Below are positions 12,561 through 24,400 of a stretch of 64,000 nt of DNA, in pieces. How positions within the stretch are numbered: position 1 is the stretch's first letter; the number at the start of each line of letters is the position of its first letter. A program made the position numbers and the translations under genes. Origin of the DNA: Gnetum montanum (taxonomy: Eukaryota > Streptophyta > Gnetopsida > Gnetales > Gnetaceae); NCBI GenBank assembly GCA_015680685.1, contig MNCI01007854.1, forward strand, positions 447,867 to 511,866. The letters run 5' to 3'. The notes under the pieces were generated by a model. It had not been told where the DNA came from. It saw nothing but the letters and a program-made list of their open reading frames with translations, and did no database searches.

Positions 12561-15500
12561 TAATGCTACGAGGGTTGTTGATTTGCAACCCAATCATCAA
12601 TCAAAGGGATCAAATGCCCGATCAAAGAAAAGACCTTTCTTTCAACCCCATAGTCCACCTAAGCCTTCACCTACACTCGTGGTTGACAACCTTGCTCCTT
12701 CCACTTCCTCCATATCAAATTCCTTTAGGCCTCCTTCAAACCAAACTCTGCCAAGGATCCATACCATAATGCTTACTCACACCGTGTCTGATTGGATCTG
12801 TGCAGGAAACCTTTCTAGGAAATTAGCTGATCCTAGAAGTCCTCTAATTTATTTGCAGATTGCTAGGAATAAACTATGCAAGACTTTTCTTAATTTAGGT
12901 TCTAGTGTTAATTTGATTTCTCATGAGATGTACATTGCCTAGAACCTGACTCCTCTTAAGAAGAGCAACATCAAATTAGAATTGGCAAACCAATCCATCA
13001 TTGTTCCATTAGGACTAGTAGAAGATATTATGACCACTGTCTGTGGGTGGTCTTATCCTGCCAACTTCTTAGTAATCAAAGTGGAGAATTGCAAAGGGGA
13101 CTTTCCAATCATCATGGAAAGAGCATGGTTGAGCACCATAAACGCAAGAATGGACATCACCTAGAAATCTTTAAAGAAAATGCATTCAGAAAGATCGAGA
13201 AGAAGAGAGTTCCATGCATCGCATACAACAATAATGGGTGCAATTGTGTGCATAATCTTTAGGCTATCAAGTAAGTATCCATCTCTACATGCAAGCAGTG
13301 TGCACCAGAAGTAGAAATTTAAAGGTGTTTGTACTCAGCAGCCACAAAACAAGAGGGCACCCAGTGGCTGACCGCTAATTCAGAAAGCAACACATTATGC
13401 ATAGAACCAGCTAAGAGCTTGACATGTGAATATGTCACAAGCATGGATAAACTAGAGCAAGTTCATCATCAACTCTTTGATAATACAAACGATGATACCT
13501 ATTGGGGAGAGTTGGAAATTCTTGAGAACTTCAAGCAACAACCCCTTGAATTGAAAATGCTACCAATTGGAATAGAATATGTATTTTTGAAAAATAAGAA
13601 GCTGGTTAAAGTCAATGCAAGACTTGCTCCAAAATAGAAAGAGATGCTATTGAAGGTAGTTGAAAGATGGTCAGTAGCTTAAGCTTGGTCATATGCTAAA
13701 CTCACAGGGATTAGTCCTAGGATATGTCAACATCGCATTTACACCGACCTAGCCATGAAGCCAAAACAACAACAACAAAGGCAGTTGAACCCCAAATTGA
13801 AGCAAATCGTCAAGGAGAAAATTGAGCAACTCCTCAAGGCGAGGTTCATCTATCTCATTGCAGATAACGAGTAGGTTAGTTCACTCATAATTGTACCAAA
13901 AAAAGGTGGTAAGTGGTGGATCTGCATTGATTTCAAGCTACTGAATATGGCAACATTCAAGGATCACTTTCCGTTGCCATTTGTTGACCAGGTACTAGAC
14001 ACAATATCAGGGCCTCACTACTACAGCTTCCTAAATGGTTATAATGGCTATAACCAAATTCAAATTGCATCAGAGGATCAAGCAAAGACAACGTTCACAA
14101 GTCCCTAGGGGACTTTTGCATATCGGAAGATGCCATTTAGTCTATGCAATGCTCCTGCCACATTTCAACGCCTGGTCCTAAGCATCTTTCAATAGCAAAT
14201 TAGTAGTGGTGTAGAAGTCTTCATGGATGACTTCTCCACCTATGGAGCTACATTTGAGCAAAGCCCTGGACCACCTTGAACAAGTGTTGAAACGATGTGT
14301 CGAAACTAACTTATGGCTTAATTAGTAGAAAAGTCACTTCATGGTCCAAGAGGGCATTGTATTAGGGCATAAAATATCACAAGCAAGAATTAAGGTGGAC
14401 CCTAAAAAAATAATGGTCATCCAAGGAATAATCCATCAGCCGAAAACAATTAAAGATGTTCGATCATTCCTTGGACACACTAGCTACTATTGGCGATTCA
14501 TAGAGAATTTCTCTAAGATCATAAAACTGTTGGTTGAACTAATAAAGAAAGATGTTTCTTTTGTCTGGACCTCAGAATGTGAAAAAATGTTCCAGTAACT
14601 AAAAGAAAAGCTTATGGAACTCCAATTCTACAAGCATCTGACTAGTCCAGACCGTTTCACATCATGACAGATGCATCAAATTATGCTTTGGGAGCTATGC
14701 TGACGTAGTTAGATGACAAGAAACGTTCATACTACATCCACTGCACTAGCCGAATCATTGTGGGTGCATAATTGAACTACATCACTACAGAAAAAGAATT
14801 GATGGTGGTGGTGTTTGCTCTAGAGAAGTTCAGGCATTATGTGCTTGGATACAACATGTTTATGCATACAAACCATAGTGTGATCCGCTTCCTAATGAAC
14901 AAGCCAACGATGAACCCCTGTGTCATACGATGGCTGGTGATCTTGCAAGAATTTAATCTTACAATGATAAATCAAAAGGACATTGACAATGTGGTCGCTA
15001 ATCACTTGTCTCAGTTGTGATTAGATGACAAAGAGGAAGAAAGCCCATTATCCAATACGTTTCTTGATAAACTCTTCTTTGCTAGAGCAATAACTGAACA
15101 AATGCTCAATGAGCCAACATGGTATGATAACATTCTCACCTATCTTCTTACTCAAGAGATGCCACAAGGGTTGGACCACTAGAGGAAGCAACAGTTTCTT
15201 CACCAAGTAAAGCACTTTATGGAGATCAATGGACACCTCTATAAAGTGTATGCTGATGTCCTAATTCATTGGTGTGTCCTTGATGCTGATCAACTGCGTG
15301 TGCTCCAAGACACTCATAAAGGTCCTTGTAAAGGACACTATGCTGAGAGACACATAGCCATTAAAATCCTAATGGCAGGGTACTATTTGCCAATACTCTT
15401 CAAGGATGCTCACCATTTCATTCACTCTTGTGAACGATGCCAATGAGATGGTGGAATGACTGTTTGAATGGAGGAACCTCAATAATGGATTCAACTTTTA

Positions 15501-16470
15501 GAACCATTTGACATTTGGGGCATTGATTTCATGGGTCCCATCACGTCCATGTTAAATGAAAAGGCATACATCATAGTCATTGTTGACTATTGTATGAAAT
15601 GGTCATAAGCAGTAGTCGTCATTGACTATACATCTTCTACTGCTACTCAATTTGTACAACAAAATGTTGTAAATAGGTTTGGTGTGCCATGTGCACTAAT
15701 TTCTAACAATGGAACTTATTTTATAGGCACTACTTTTCAAAAGCTTATGCAACACTTAGGAGTTGGACACAAACTCACAACACCTTACCATCCCCAAGCT
15801 AATGGTCAAGCGGAGGTTATGAATAGGGAAATCACAAGAATATTAACATGAACTGTTAGAAAGTATAGGAAGGACTAGAACACAAAACTAAATGATGCCG
15901 TTTGGGCCTACTGCTCAACTTGGAAACTTCCTATAGGCTACTCTCCCTATGAGCTTATGTATAGCAAACTACTAACACTTCCTATTCAATCTGAACTCTG
16001 TACACTTTCAATAGCTTGTGAGCTTGACCTTGACTTAAGTCTAGCTCCAAAAGTAAAAACTAATGAATCTCAACCTACTAGATGAAAACCAATTAATAGC
16101 CTTATCATCTAACGAGTTACACAAGGCTTATAATAAAAAACATCATGACCTAAAAATTAGCAAAATTAAATTTCAAACGAGACAAGGTTCTCTATTGGAA
16201 CCACACACATGTACCTCAACAAACTAAATTCCAAACATTGTGGAAAGGACCTTATATCATTTATGAAACTTTTCCTTCAAGAGTCATGATGATCTATAAA
16301 CCTGAGAGCCCAAACAAGAAACAACTAGTTAACATCCAACAAATTAAGCCTTTCAATAAGCATACACCAACTAACTCAACGAGCACCTCATCTGATAGAC
16401 AACCACGCTCCATATTTCGAATCTCCTCCTTTCAACTTAGTCATGGGGAAGATGGCCATCCATGCTAACC
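12560..16470 (+). pseudogene. pol of gypsy element: PR, RT, RNase H, IN (broken)
   Basis: Protease: FLNLGSSVNLIS at about 12886 (Asn where the catalytic Asp of D-[LS]-G is expected), ending PIIMERAWLSTINARMD. RT: 13800-14600 with VPKKGGKWWICIDF and an intact FMDD (14220-14231). RNase H: TDASNYALGAML (about 14670) and the RNase H-linked LNYITTEKELMVVVFALEK. Integrase: zinc domain with HSCERCQ (15426-15442), IDFMGP (about 15522), SNNG (Asp to Asn at 15715-15717) and the Glu in NGQAEV (15813-15815). About two dozen stops, TAG the most frequent. Family function is reverse transcription and integration of the element; this copy is dead. Confidence 0.8.
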
Positions 16471-18518
16471 ATTCAAGTAGCTCCTCAGTTTTTCAACTTT
16501 TTAATTTTACACATTTTTCATTTTACAACTTTTTGTTTTACATGCTCTTTATTTTAGATCCTTTTGTTTTTATGTTATTAATCTTTTCTAATTTTTTATT
16601 TTACACTATCGTTAGTACATTTGATATTTCTTGAATAATTGACACTTTTCCTATATTTTCTTTTATTTGGTATGATTTTCTAACTTTTTGTTAACAAGTG
16701 CCAGGTACATTGGTAATGCCTTACTTGATGGTGGTATGTACTATTTTTGTTATTTGATTATGGTGTCTAGTTTCTAGCTTTGAATTTCGTTACAGATAAT
16801 TAAAACATGGTTTCTTTTTCATGTAACAATCAATGAGTTCACAACACTCTTATGGTTTTCCTTGTTTTGGAAACGTATAGTCCCTTTTTCATTAATCAAA
16901 CTTTAGTAAATTTGTGACTTTGGTAGTTTCCAGAATTGGGAAGGATTCAAAGATTTGAACAGGGTGTGACTTCAAGGAGATTCGGTATTCTTTATACTTT
17001 TCTATTTGTCTAAGTGCATGTGTATTTCCATGAATTTCTTACCGTTCTATGCCAATCAATAAAAAAAGTTGTATAAGTCCTTGCATGGTGTGGTTCTCAT
17101 CAAAAAAAAAAAAAAAAGATGAGGATTCAAGGCACACCCTTTGGACAAAATAAATGCATACATCCTTGCATGGTGTGGTTCTCATAAAAAAACAAAGACA
17201 AAGATTCAAAGCACATCCCTTGGACAAAATAAATACATGTCTTTGCATAGAGTTGTTCCCATTTCAAAAAAAAAAAAAAACAATGAAAATTCAAAACACA
17301 CCCCTTAATAAAATAAATAAGCTACAAGCTCTAGTTATGGGACTCGTCTCCTTTCACTAAGGCCCTTCCTCACTTCCTATTTCTTCTTTAATAATGAACA
17401 ATGGTTGTTCTGTGTGAGCACTCTTGGATCTCAAGGAATGGATTGATCTTAGAATGTTGATACAAAGTCACTGAAAGTGGTTGGTTTTAATCTAGACTAA
17501 GGATTGATCCTATCAAGTTATTTAACCACAAAATCCACAAGGGACTTCATGTGACCGTAATTAGGAACTCCATTCCACTCTCTCTCTCTCTTATCCATCT
17601 ATGCTTTTTATATTCCACCTCACTGCTGATTTCATGTTTTGGTTCGATGTCCTAGTTTGATGTGTCAAAATTCTTAATTAGTTACTTCCAGGTTTTTGTA
17701 CTTAACCTTCTGTAACCATTAATCATCTACAAAGCTCACGAACTCTTTGGTTTGAAGTTATGCAAAGGCATAAAAGGTCTATGCTTGCTTTGGGAAGACC
17801 CACTTGCATATCTTTTGGTTGGGTTAGTTAAGTTTTTTATCCTTGGACATTTTTACAATCAAATTCTTTCTATTTACCCCATCAATAACATCCAAGTGTA
17901 CACATTTTCACAATAATTTTCAATGAATTCTTCTTTTCATTGCTGTGAATTCTTACACCCTCTTGAAATATTTCCTTGTATTAAACTCTTTCAAATTTAA
18001 TGAACCACTTGTCTATTTTACCCTATTTGTCGACCTTCTCGCTAACACTATCAAAGAAATCAATTTACCACAATCACAACTTAGCCAAGTGTAACCACCG
18101 ACGAGACAAGGCATTTAACAATTGTGTTACACATGGCATACTAATTCATGATTCCATTGTGATTGCAATGGGAAGCATGGACTGAAAGTGGAACTATCTT
18201 CACCAAGGATGATGCAACAATACCACACAATGAGGATCATTCATGATTGAAGGATCTTCTCTCTCTCATTCTCCTACTACTAAGAGATATTGGATGTCAA
18301 TATTCTCTAAGGTGTTCACTCCTTTTCTCATGAACACCCATTGTTGTAAAAATTATAATTTCGTACACCTAGGCACTCAGAGTTTCTATGTCTATTTCAT
18401 TTGAGTTAGTTTATCATATCAATCAATAATCCCATACCTACCCAATATGTTATATTGTAAAAAACTTGTTCCTCCTCTTCTTCACTCAAGGACGAATTTT
18501 CATTCAATTGTGAAAGTA
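16470..18518 (+). other. Non-coding 3' region of gypsy element
   Basis: Between integrase and 3' LTR there are 2 kb without a convincing ORF; I see no env-like protein. It holds a three-unit tandem repeat and ends just before TGATAAATCACC of the 3' LTR. The polypurine tract is weak (TTGTGAAAGTA). Confidence 0.5.
17078..17316 (+). repeat. Three-unit tandem repeat, about 77-85 bp
   Basis: Units start at 17078, 17163 and 17240, each beginning TCCTTGCATGGTGTGG or a variant, followed by an A-rich run and then CACACCCTTTGGACAAAATA. The third unit is the most diverged. Confidence 0.8.
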
Positions 18519-19325
18519 TGATAAATCACCATTTGTGTTGGCCACGTGTCATGTACGCGATGTCACATACACGACGTAAGGCTTAAATCCAACGTCTGGA
18601 TATATTCCTCAAATCTATAAATATTGTGCCTAGGCTCCCATTTTAAGTCAATTTTGAATAAATTTAGTTTCAGTTTTCAAGCAAAGTAACAAAGCTCTTG
18701 CAATATATTTATCTCAAAGTTAAAATATTTTCTAAGTGCCCGTAGAAGAAGTCTAAAGTGTGTACAATTCTTTGTTCAAACACCAATGTACTTGAATGCA
18801 ACAATGTGACGAGAATAAAACGAACTCTTTTGGCAATCCTTGCAGCACTAAGAATAGCTTAATATTTTCTTTATTACATTTTACTTTCTTGCGCTTTACT
18901 TTAATGCATTTGATTAAGTAATTTATTTTCAACAATTAATGAACGCAAACACGACCACTTTGAGCATTCATATAGTACTTGATAACCCAGCAATGCTACA
19001 TGTGTTTAGGAAAGTGGGTGTTTACTTGTGTTAGGCTAGCTAAGCAACAAACATTAGTTTCAATCTACTCTACCCTTTATTCTTGTTGTAGGCGATTACA
19101 TCCATAAAACATAAAATAATAAAAATTCATATACCTCAATTACACTTAAACCATACCCTTGAGCCTCACAGTGTAGTTGGGAAGACAACGAATATTTTCA
19201 ACGCCGTTTCACTTCCTAGAGGAACTAGTGTATGAGATAATTATAAGTCCATAGAATTCGACCAAATCGCACATAATGCCTTAGTGATGCATATGTTTGG
19301 TCGTAGGGGTACTCGCAACTCATCG
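18519..19325 (+). repeat. 3' LTR of gypsy element
   Basis: Starts TGATAAATCACCATTTGTG, aligned without a gap to the 5' LTR start, and ends CTCATCG (final A changed). TATAAATA lies at 18616. The U3 motif array is shorter than in the 5' LTR. Confidence 0.85.
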
Positions 19326-19530
19326 CTGCCCAAGACGAAGATTGCTCCAAGTAAATCTATGAAGGGGATCACTAGCAAAGACATTCACCCTATCAAAAAG
19401 GTAAAACTTTTCTTCAAGGCGGATTAGGTTTGATACTCGGAATTTGGCAGTTGAAGAAACACCCCACCCACATTGAGGAAATTTGGTAGCTGACACCTCT
19501 TTTTGAGTAACTATGCCCAAACTTTAACCC
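19326..19530 (-). mobile_element. LINE endonuclease part, continued after the gypsy insertion
   Basis: The minus strand from about 19520 to 19326 encodes ASDPLHRFTWSNLRLGQ, the typical L1 endonuclease phrase that should precede the ARIYTRLDRFY found at 10040. The two halves meet exactly at the gypsy boundaries, so this is one LINE split by the insertion. The upstream (5') limit is not clear; most LINE copies are 5'-truncated. Confidence 0.7.
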
Positions 19531-20910
19531 ACATCTTTAAATTTGAGAAACAAGCACTTTACCATCACTCCAAATGATTTCTAAAAATGTAACTATAGAT
19601 ACAATAAATGCTACAATTGTGGTATCTCATACAAGATGAATCATTCAGTAATTTTAATTGCATAACGATGGATCCTAATTCAACAGTTTAACAGAAGATT
19701 ATGTTGACAAAACCAAAGTTAGACGTTTATTTGAAAAGCTTTGGTATCTGAATTGGATTCGACCAACAGAGTTTTAACGCAAAGAAATAAATCAAAGACA
19801 CAACTACAGGATAAAAAATATAAAATCAAAAAACACGGTCAGTAAATAGAAGCCTTTGGATTTGATAAAACTGCAAACATATGGACAAAGAACTACAGGA
19901 TAAAAAATATAAAACAAAAGAACAGTCGGTAAATAGAAGCCTTTGGATTTGATAAAATAGCAAACATATGGAGAAGGGTGCGATGATAATGATGCTAATA
20001 ATTGAATACAATACAAATAAATTGATGCGGGATCCTTCATGAGCCACTTAGAATTCCTGCAATCTGACAATGCACTTTCAGGCGTCAACGATTACGGATC
20101 GGTTAGTAACCTCTGGTTTGATTTTTAATTAGTAAAATAAAAACAAAAAATGACAACACTTCTGTACAATAATTTTAACATATGTTCAGTCATGGAAAGA
20201 TCTGGCTTAGGTCATGTATTAGCTATTTCACAAACCTTTAGAAGTTCTTAAAGATTCACAAATCGCCATGTTTCTTGAGCTTCTCATACGCAACCCTCGG
20301 GCTCTAGTACATCCACAAAATGATGTACGGTTAACATTTGCTCTAAAACATTTAAACGTCACAGACTCAACATTATAAAATAAACTCAAATAATTTTTCT
20401 ATCTGCAGCAAACTTCAAAACAGAATTTCTGATAAGACAAGAAGATAGCAATGTATTAAAATTTTGTTTTGGTGTCCTCTTGTAATTTAATGAACCTCAA
20501 ATCATACTACCATGACCAATATGACCAGAGGAAAATTAATTCAACCACAGGACTCACTTGAACCAAGATGATCACCTACCTATTCAGTGCTAATTTACAC
20601 AATGAAGGTGACAATTAAGACATGGGGTTTGAACAAGTTGTACAGGACGTATGTTGGAAATACTCATAAAATATGCATTGTCATCCTGATGTTCCAGAAG
20701 GCCTTCTGACAGGGACATTGAATTGTTGAAGGAAGATTTTCAATCCCTTCTTAACATACATAAAGAAATTGGGAACAAATAGGATGACAGGATTTTATAT
20801 TACTATACATTGCAAAGTGGGAGGAGTGCATCATCATCATCCTAGCCTCTTGGGTTATCTTTTAAAGAAAATGCAATTATTAAGTATAATCTAAATTGCC
20901 TATTCGGTTA
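19530..20910. other. No gene seen; downstream flank of the CNNM gene
   Basis: AT-rich sequence with one short tandem duplication (19802-19978). Part of the higher-coordinate end may be the 3' untranslated region of the minus-strand gene. Confidence 0.4.
19802..19978. repeat. Tandem duplication, 89-bp period
   Basis: AACTACAGGATAAAAAATAT begins at 19802 and again at 19891, and both units contain AGCCTTTGGATTTGATAAAA. A few mismatches separate them. Confidence 0.8.
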
Positions 20911-20916
20911 ACAAAA

Positions 20917-20922
20917 TTTATT
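20917..20922 (-). terminator. Candidate polyadenylation signal of the CNNM gene
   Basis: AATAAA on the minus strand about 260 bases beyond the proposed stop codon. Position is reasonable for a plant 3' UTR, but the hexamer is common by chance in AT-rich DNA. Confidence 0.25.
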
Positions 20923-21181
20923 GTGAATGCCATTGGTTATTTTGTAAGCTGTTTTATATGACTGTCCTCTGCCATTATTCGATCTTCTCTGTGATGGTGT
21001 ATTAACATGTTGCTTCTACCTACCTACCTACATATGTCTATTTGTGCGCATGGTTCAAATACAAAAGTAAAGTTATTATCCCCTAGCCAATCACTGTGGG
21101 CAGAAGGCCTTCTTTAATATATTCCTTACAATCAAAGGAGAAAAATTTTACGAGTATATACTTTTAAAAAAACATGCTGAA

Positions 21182-21485
21182 CTAAACTGAACTTACATGG
21201 CTTGAACTACCATCATTTTGCATTACTTGTGCTCTAGAACCACGTGAAAATAGTGGGGAGCCTGGTAGAGATCTGCTTGGAGAAATGGCCAATGTATGTT
21301 TTGGCGTTGGCATTTGAGAGAGAGGAGATACCGGTGATCGCAGTCCAGGTGTATGCTGCACTGAAGTTAATGGTGTTGATGCTGTACTCGCAGAAATCCT
21401 AGGAGACGCTTCTGGAGACCGAAGCTTTTTCAATGATTGCAGCACTGGAGATCTTCTCCCTGGCGCCAGCATGTTGACCTTTATC
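21182..21485 (-). CDS. CNNM gene, coding exon 12 (last coding exon as read)
   Basis: Residues 425-525, starting [19 protein letters not shown], a Ser/Pro-rich tail with repeated SP and TP dipeptides, possible phosphorylation sites. Acceptor TATTAG|GAT. Stop TAG at 21184-21182. A perfect donor GTAAGT (21196-21191) lies five codons before this stop in phase 0, so a further 3' exon is possible; I could not identify one. Confidence 0.85.
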
Positions 21486-24400
21486 CTAATACGGATTGTC
21501 AAACCAAATGGTTGTAAATTGTATATGCTATATTTGAGGAATATAAAATATATTATAATTGCATACCAAATGAAAGATATTAAACTTACTTATTATGTAC
21601 ATCAATGTATTCATCTGTTTCATCCAGTATCTCTTCCTGCAACAATACTGACAATTAAGCATATTTCTAAGTGATACAAGAAAATGACGTAAACCGTGAA
21701 ACACAGCCAAAACATGATGTGTGTACAAGAAAACTAATAAAATAGTAGCTTGAAGAACAAATAATGTGAAAAACATGGTTACAACGGACTACCAAACTCA
21801 CAACGTGAAACCTAGATCTATGTTCTGCAAATTGTTTGCCCTTAATTATCTTGGGTGCGATAAAGAAGATAGAGTGACGGGTGCTCGATAAATATGCAGG
21901 ATCTCTCTCTGATCAATGGTGATGCCAACGGAATCACACTGTTTTCTAACACTTTTTCAAAAATTATTAGAGTCTATCTATTATCAATTTCACCATTTCA
22001 AAGGAGGTCTCAGCAAATTGCTTTGAGTTTTAGTTTTTGTTTTAGAACATTTTGAAATCTCATTTTCAAAATAAATTTGAAGATGTAAACCTCGAAGAGG
22101 ATGTAAATTTTGAATGAGATAACTGCTTATGGCCTTGAATGAAATGAATTTGACCATATGATGGAATGAAGTTTAGGTTCATTATTAAAAATTACATCAT
22201 TCACGATTATTCAAGGCCCTTATAAAGAAGTTGCACCTTAAAGGCAAGGCATTATTCACATTGGTTGTTATTGCAATGGAACTCATAATAATGAAGCAGC
22301 TATGAGGATCTTCTGTATATTTGTAGAATCATACTAAACACTATAATCAGATAAGGTGTAGCTTACTCCATGCACATGTACAGAACACTATAATGAGATA
22401 AGGTGTAGCTTGGACTTAGAACCAACATTAAAATCAGATAAGGTGTAGCTTGGACTCGGAACCAAATCCAATACGGTTAATAATGGCAACCCCTACACCA
22501 CCCACACCCAGAATCATGGTCGTAAGTATGAAGTGCAGGGCTATTTTATGTTCTTTCTTCCATCATCCATGTGGAACATTTCCCAACTCCACTTTTCACT
22601 TTTTGTTGCTTTTTTAAACCAATTTCCCACTTCTTTTGGCCAGAATTTCCTATCGACCTGTCACAATCTGTCTCTACCAGACCTCCCTTGCCAGCCTCTG
22701 CTGCCCTCGTCCTCGGCAGCGACTACCTATCATCGCAGTCTTCAATGGGCCTCCATCAGTTAAGACTTATAGATGTATGACCAGTGTTTAGAAATTTGAA
22801 AAGTCATGAGGCCAACAAATTGAGCTAATCATCTGGTCAACGAGTTGGCTCAATTAGTCAGTGATAAGCCACAACAAGCCATAAGATTAAAAAATATATT
22901 TTAAGAAAACACTTGGAAAGCAAAAGTGTAGCTGGTACAGAATCGGCACAACCAAGCATCGGTAATCCTGAACTTCACAAGCCACGTTCCTAGCTTGAGG
23001 CAGAGGCTAGATGATCAGGTGTATTTTGAACATGTTGACAGGGCCATACCGAGAGGAGGAAAGCCTAATTGCATATTTGGGACATGGATAGCTGACGTTT
23101 AGGATGTTGCAATGACCTACAAGATAGGGTGGACATATGTAAGGGGAGAGCAGCAATTTAAGATATATCTTGTCTAGAACCACTAATAACCACCCTCTAA
23201 ATTCAGTACAATTTTTTTTCTCCACTGCTCTTAAAACATGGGGTACCCTTACATGAGCAATTAATAAGGTCATGACTCATTATAACGATGGGTTGATTAC
23301 AGAGCCAATGTACCTCCTGCCTTATTAGTTATAAAAAGTTGATGAGATGAGACCTTACTACTCCTAATTCTAAGGATAAGGATTTTGATGCATTGATTGC
23401 ATATCGCCGATCTTTGATAGTATTAAGGTACCTTGAAGACTAGTATAGCCAAGGGTGATTGCTAGCTAATTATAAAACTTATCCTTTTAATCCAAACTTA
23501 AAGGCACAAGAGGCATCATTCGCGGTAACAGTTTTAGCATTGATATTAAGTAGCAAGGGCTCTGGCATTGATATTATGTGCAATGCCGCTAGATTTAGTA
23601 GGTGATCCTTTTAGTAGAACCACCGCTTCTGTGCCATTCTACAAATTGTTTGATGATTTATATAAATCTATTACTTAGGAAATTTTTGGAAGGTATGTTT
23701 TCATGCAAGTTCTAAGTTATTTACCTCATTTCTCTAGTTTTTTGAATTATTTAAATTTGGTTTGGAAAATTTAAGGTTTGGATGCTGTCCATGCTCGTTA
23801 TTTGTCAAACTCATTTTTGCTGGTAGAATTTGTTAATTCAACGATGGTTTTTAAGGCCTTCGATATTGAAATTTTCAATCATCGTCATGCTTTATTGATT
23901 ATTCAAAAGTGGACACCCTCTTTTAATCTAGCATCTCCTAAGTTTCAAAATGTTCCTTGTTTTGTTAAATTGCTGAATCTTTCATTAATTTTTGAAAAAG
24001 TTGAAATGAACATTGTTTCTCATATTAGGCCAATCAAGCATTTTGAAACCTTCACTGCAGCTAGTGGTTTTTGCAGAACTCAATATATGATTGAAATGGA
24101 TCTTGATTTGCTTAAGCAAAAAATTCTTCTGTGTGCTAGCAAAATTAATTATGCGCAAAAGGTTGTCTATTACAATCTTTCAAAGTCATATCACTATTGG
24201 CATCAAGAGGGTCATATGTTTGATTCATGTCCTTTTATGCTGCGAACAAAGGCAATGCAAGCCTATCAACAAGAAGCTACTGTAAATGCTACAAAGGTTT
24301 TTTTTGCAAATGTTATAGATCCTACTAAGGTTTTTTCTACAGATGCTACAAATCCTACGATGACTTCTTCAACTGACATTTCAACAATTAGCCCACCCTT

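Larger units (their letters stand above)
10057..19325 (+). mobile_element. Full-length Athila-like Ty3-gypsy retrotransposon (9.27 kb)
   Basis: Two LTRs (10057-10913 and 18519-19325) flank gag and pol in the gypsy order protease, reverse transcriptase, RNase H, integrase. The flanks CTACC (10052-10056) and CTGCC (19326-19330) form a 5-bp target-site duplication with one transition. A tRNA-Asp primer site follows the 5' LTR, as in Athila elements, and the RT has the Athila-like wording MDDFSTYG and FMVQEGIVLGHKIS. The element split a minus-strand LINE. Stops throughout, plus Asp-to-Asn at the protease and integrase sites, mean it cannot encode its own proteins now. Confidence 0.88.

Noticed and set aside
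16470-18518. Possible env-like gene between integrase and 3' LTR of the gypsy element
   Set aside because: No ORF of useful length; the Phe/Leu-rich 63-codon frame is a T-rich run, and the rest is tandem repeat.
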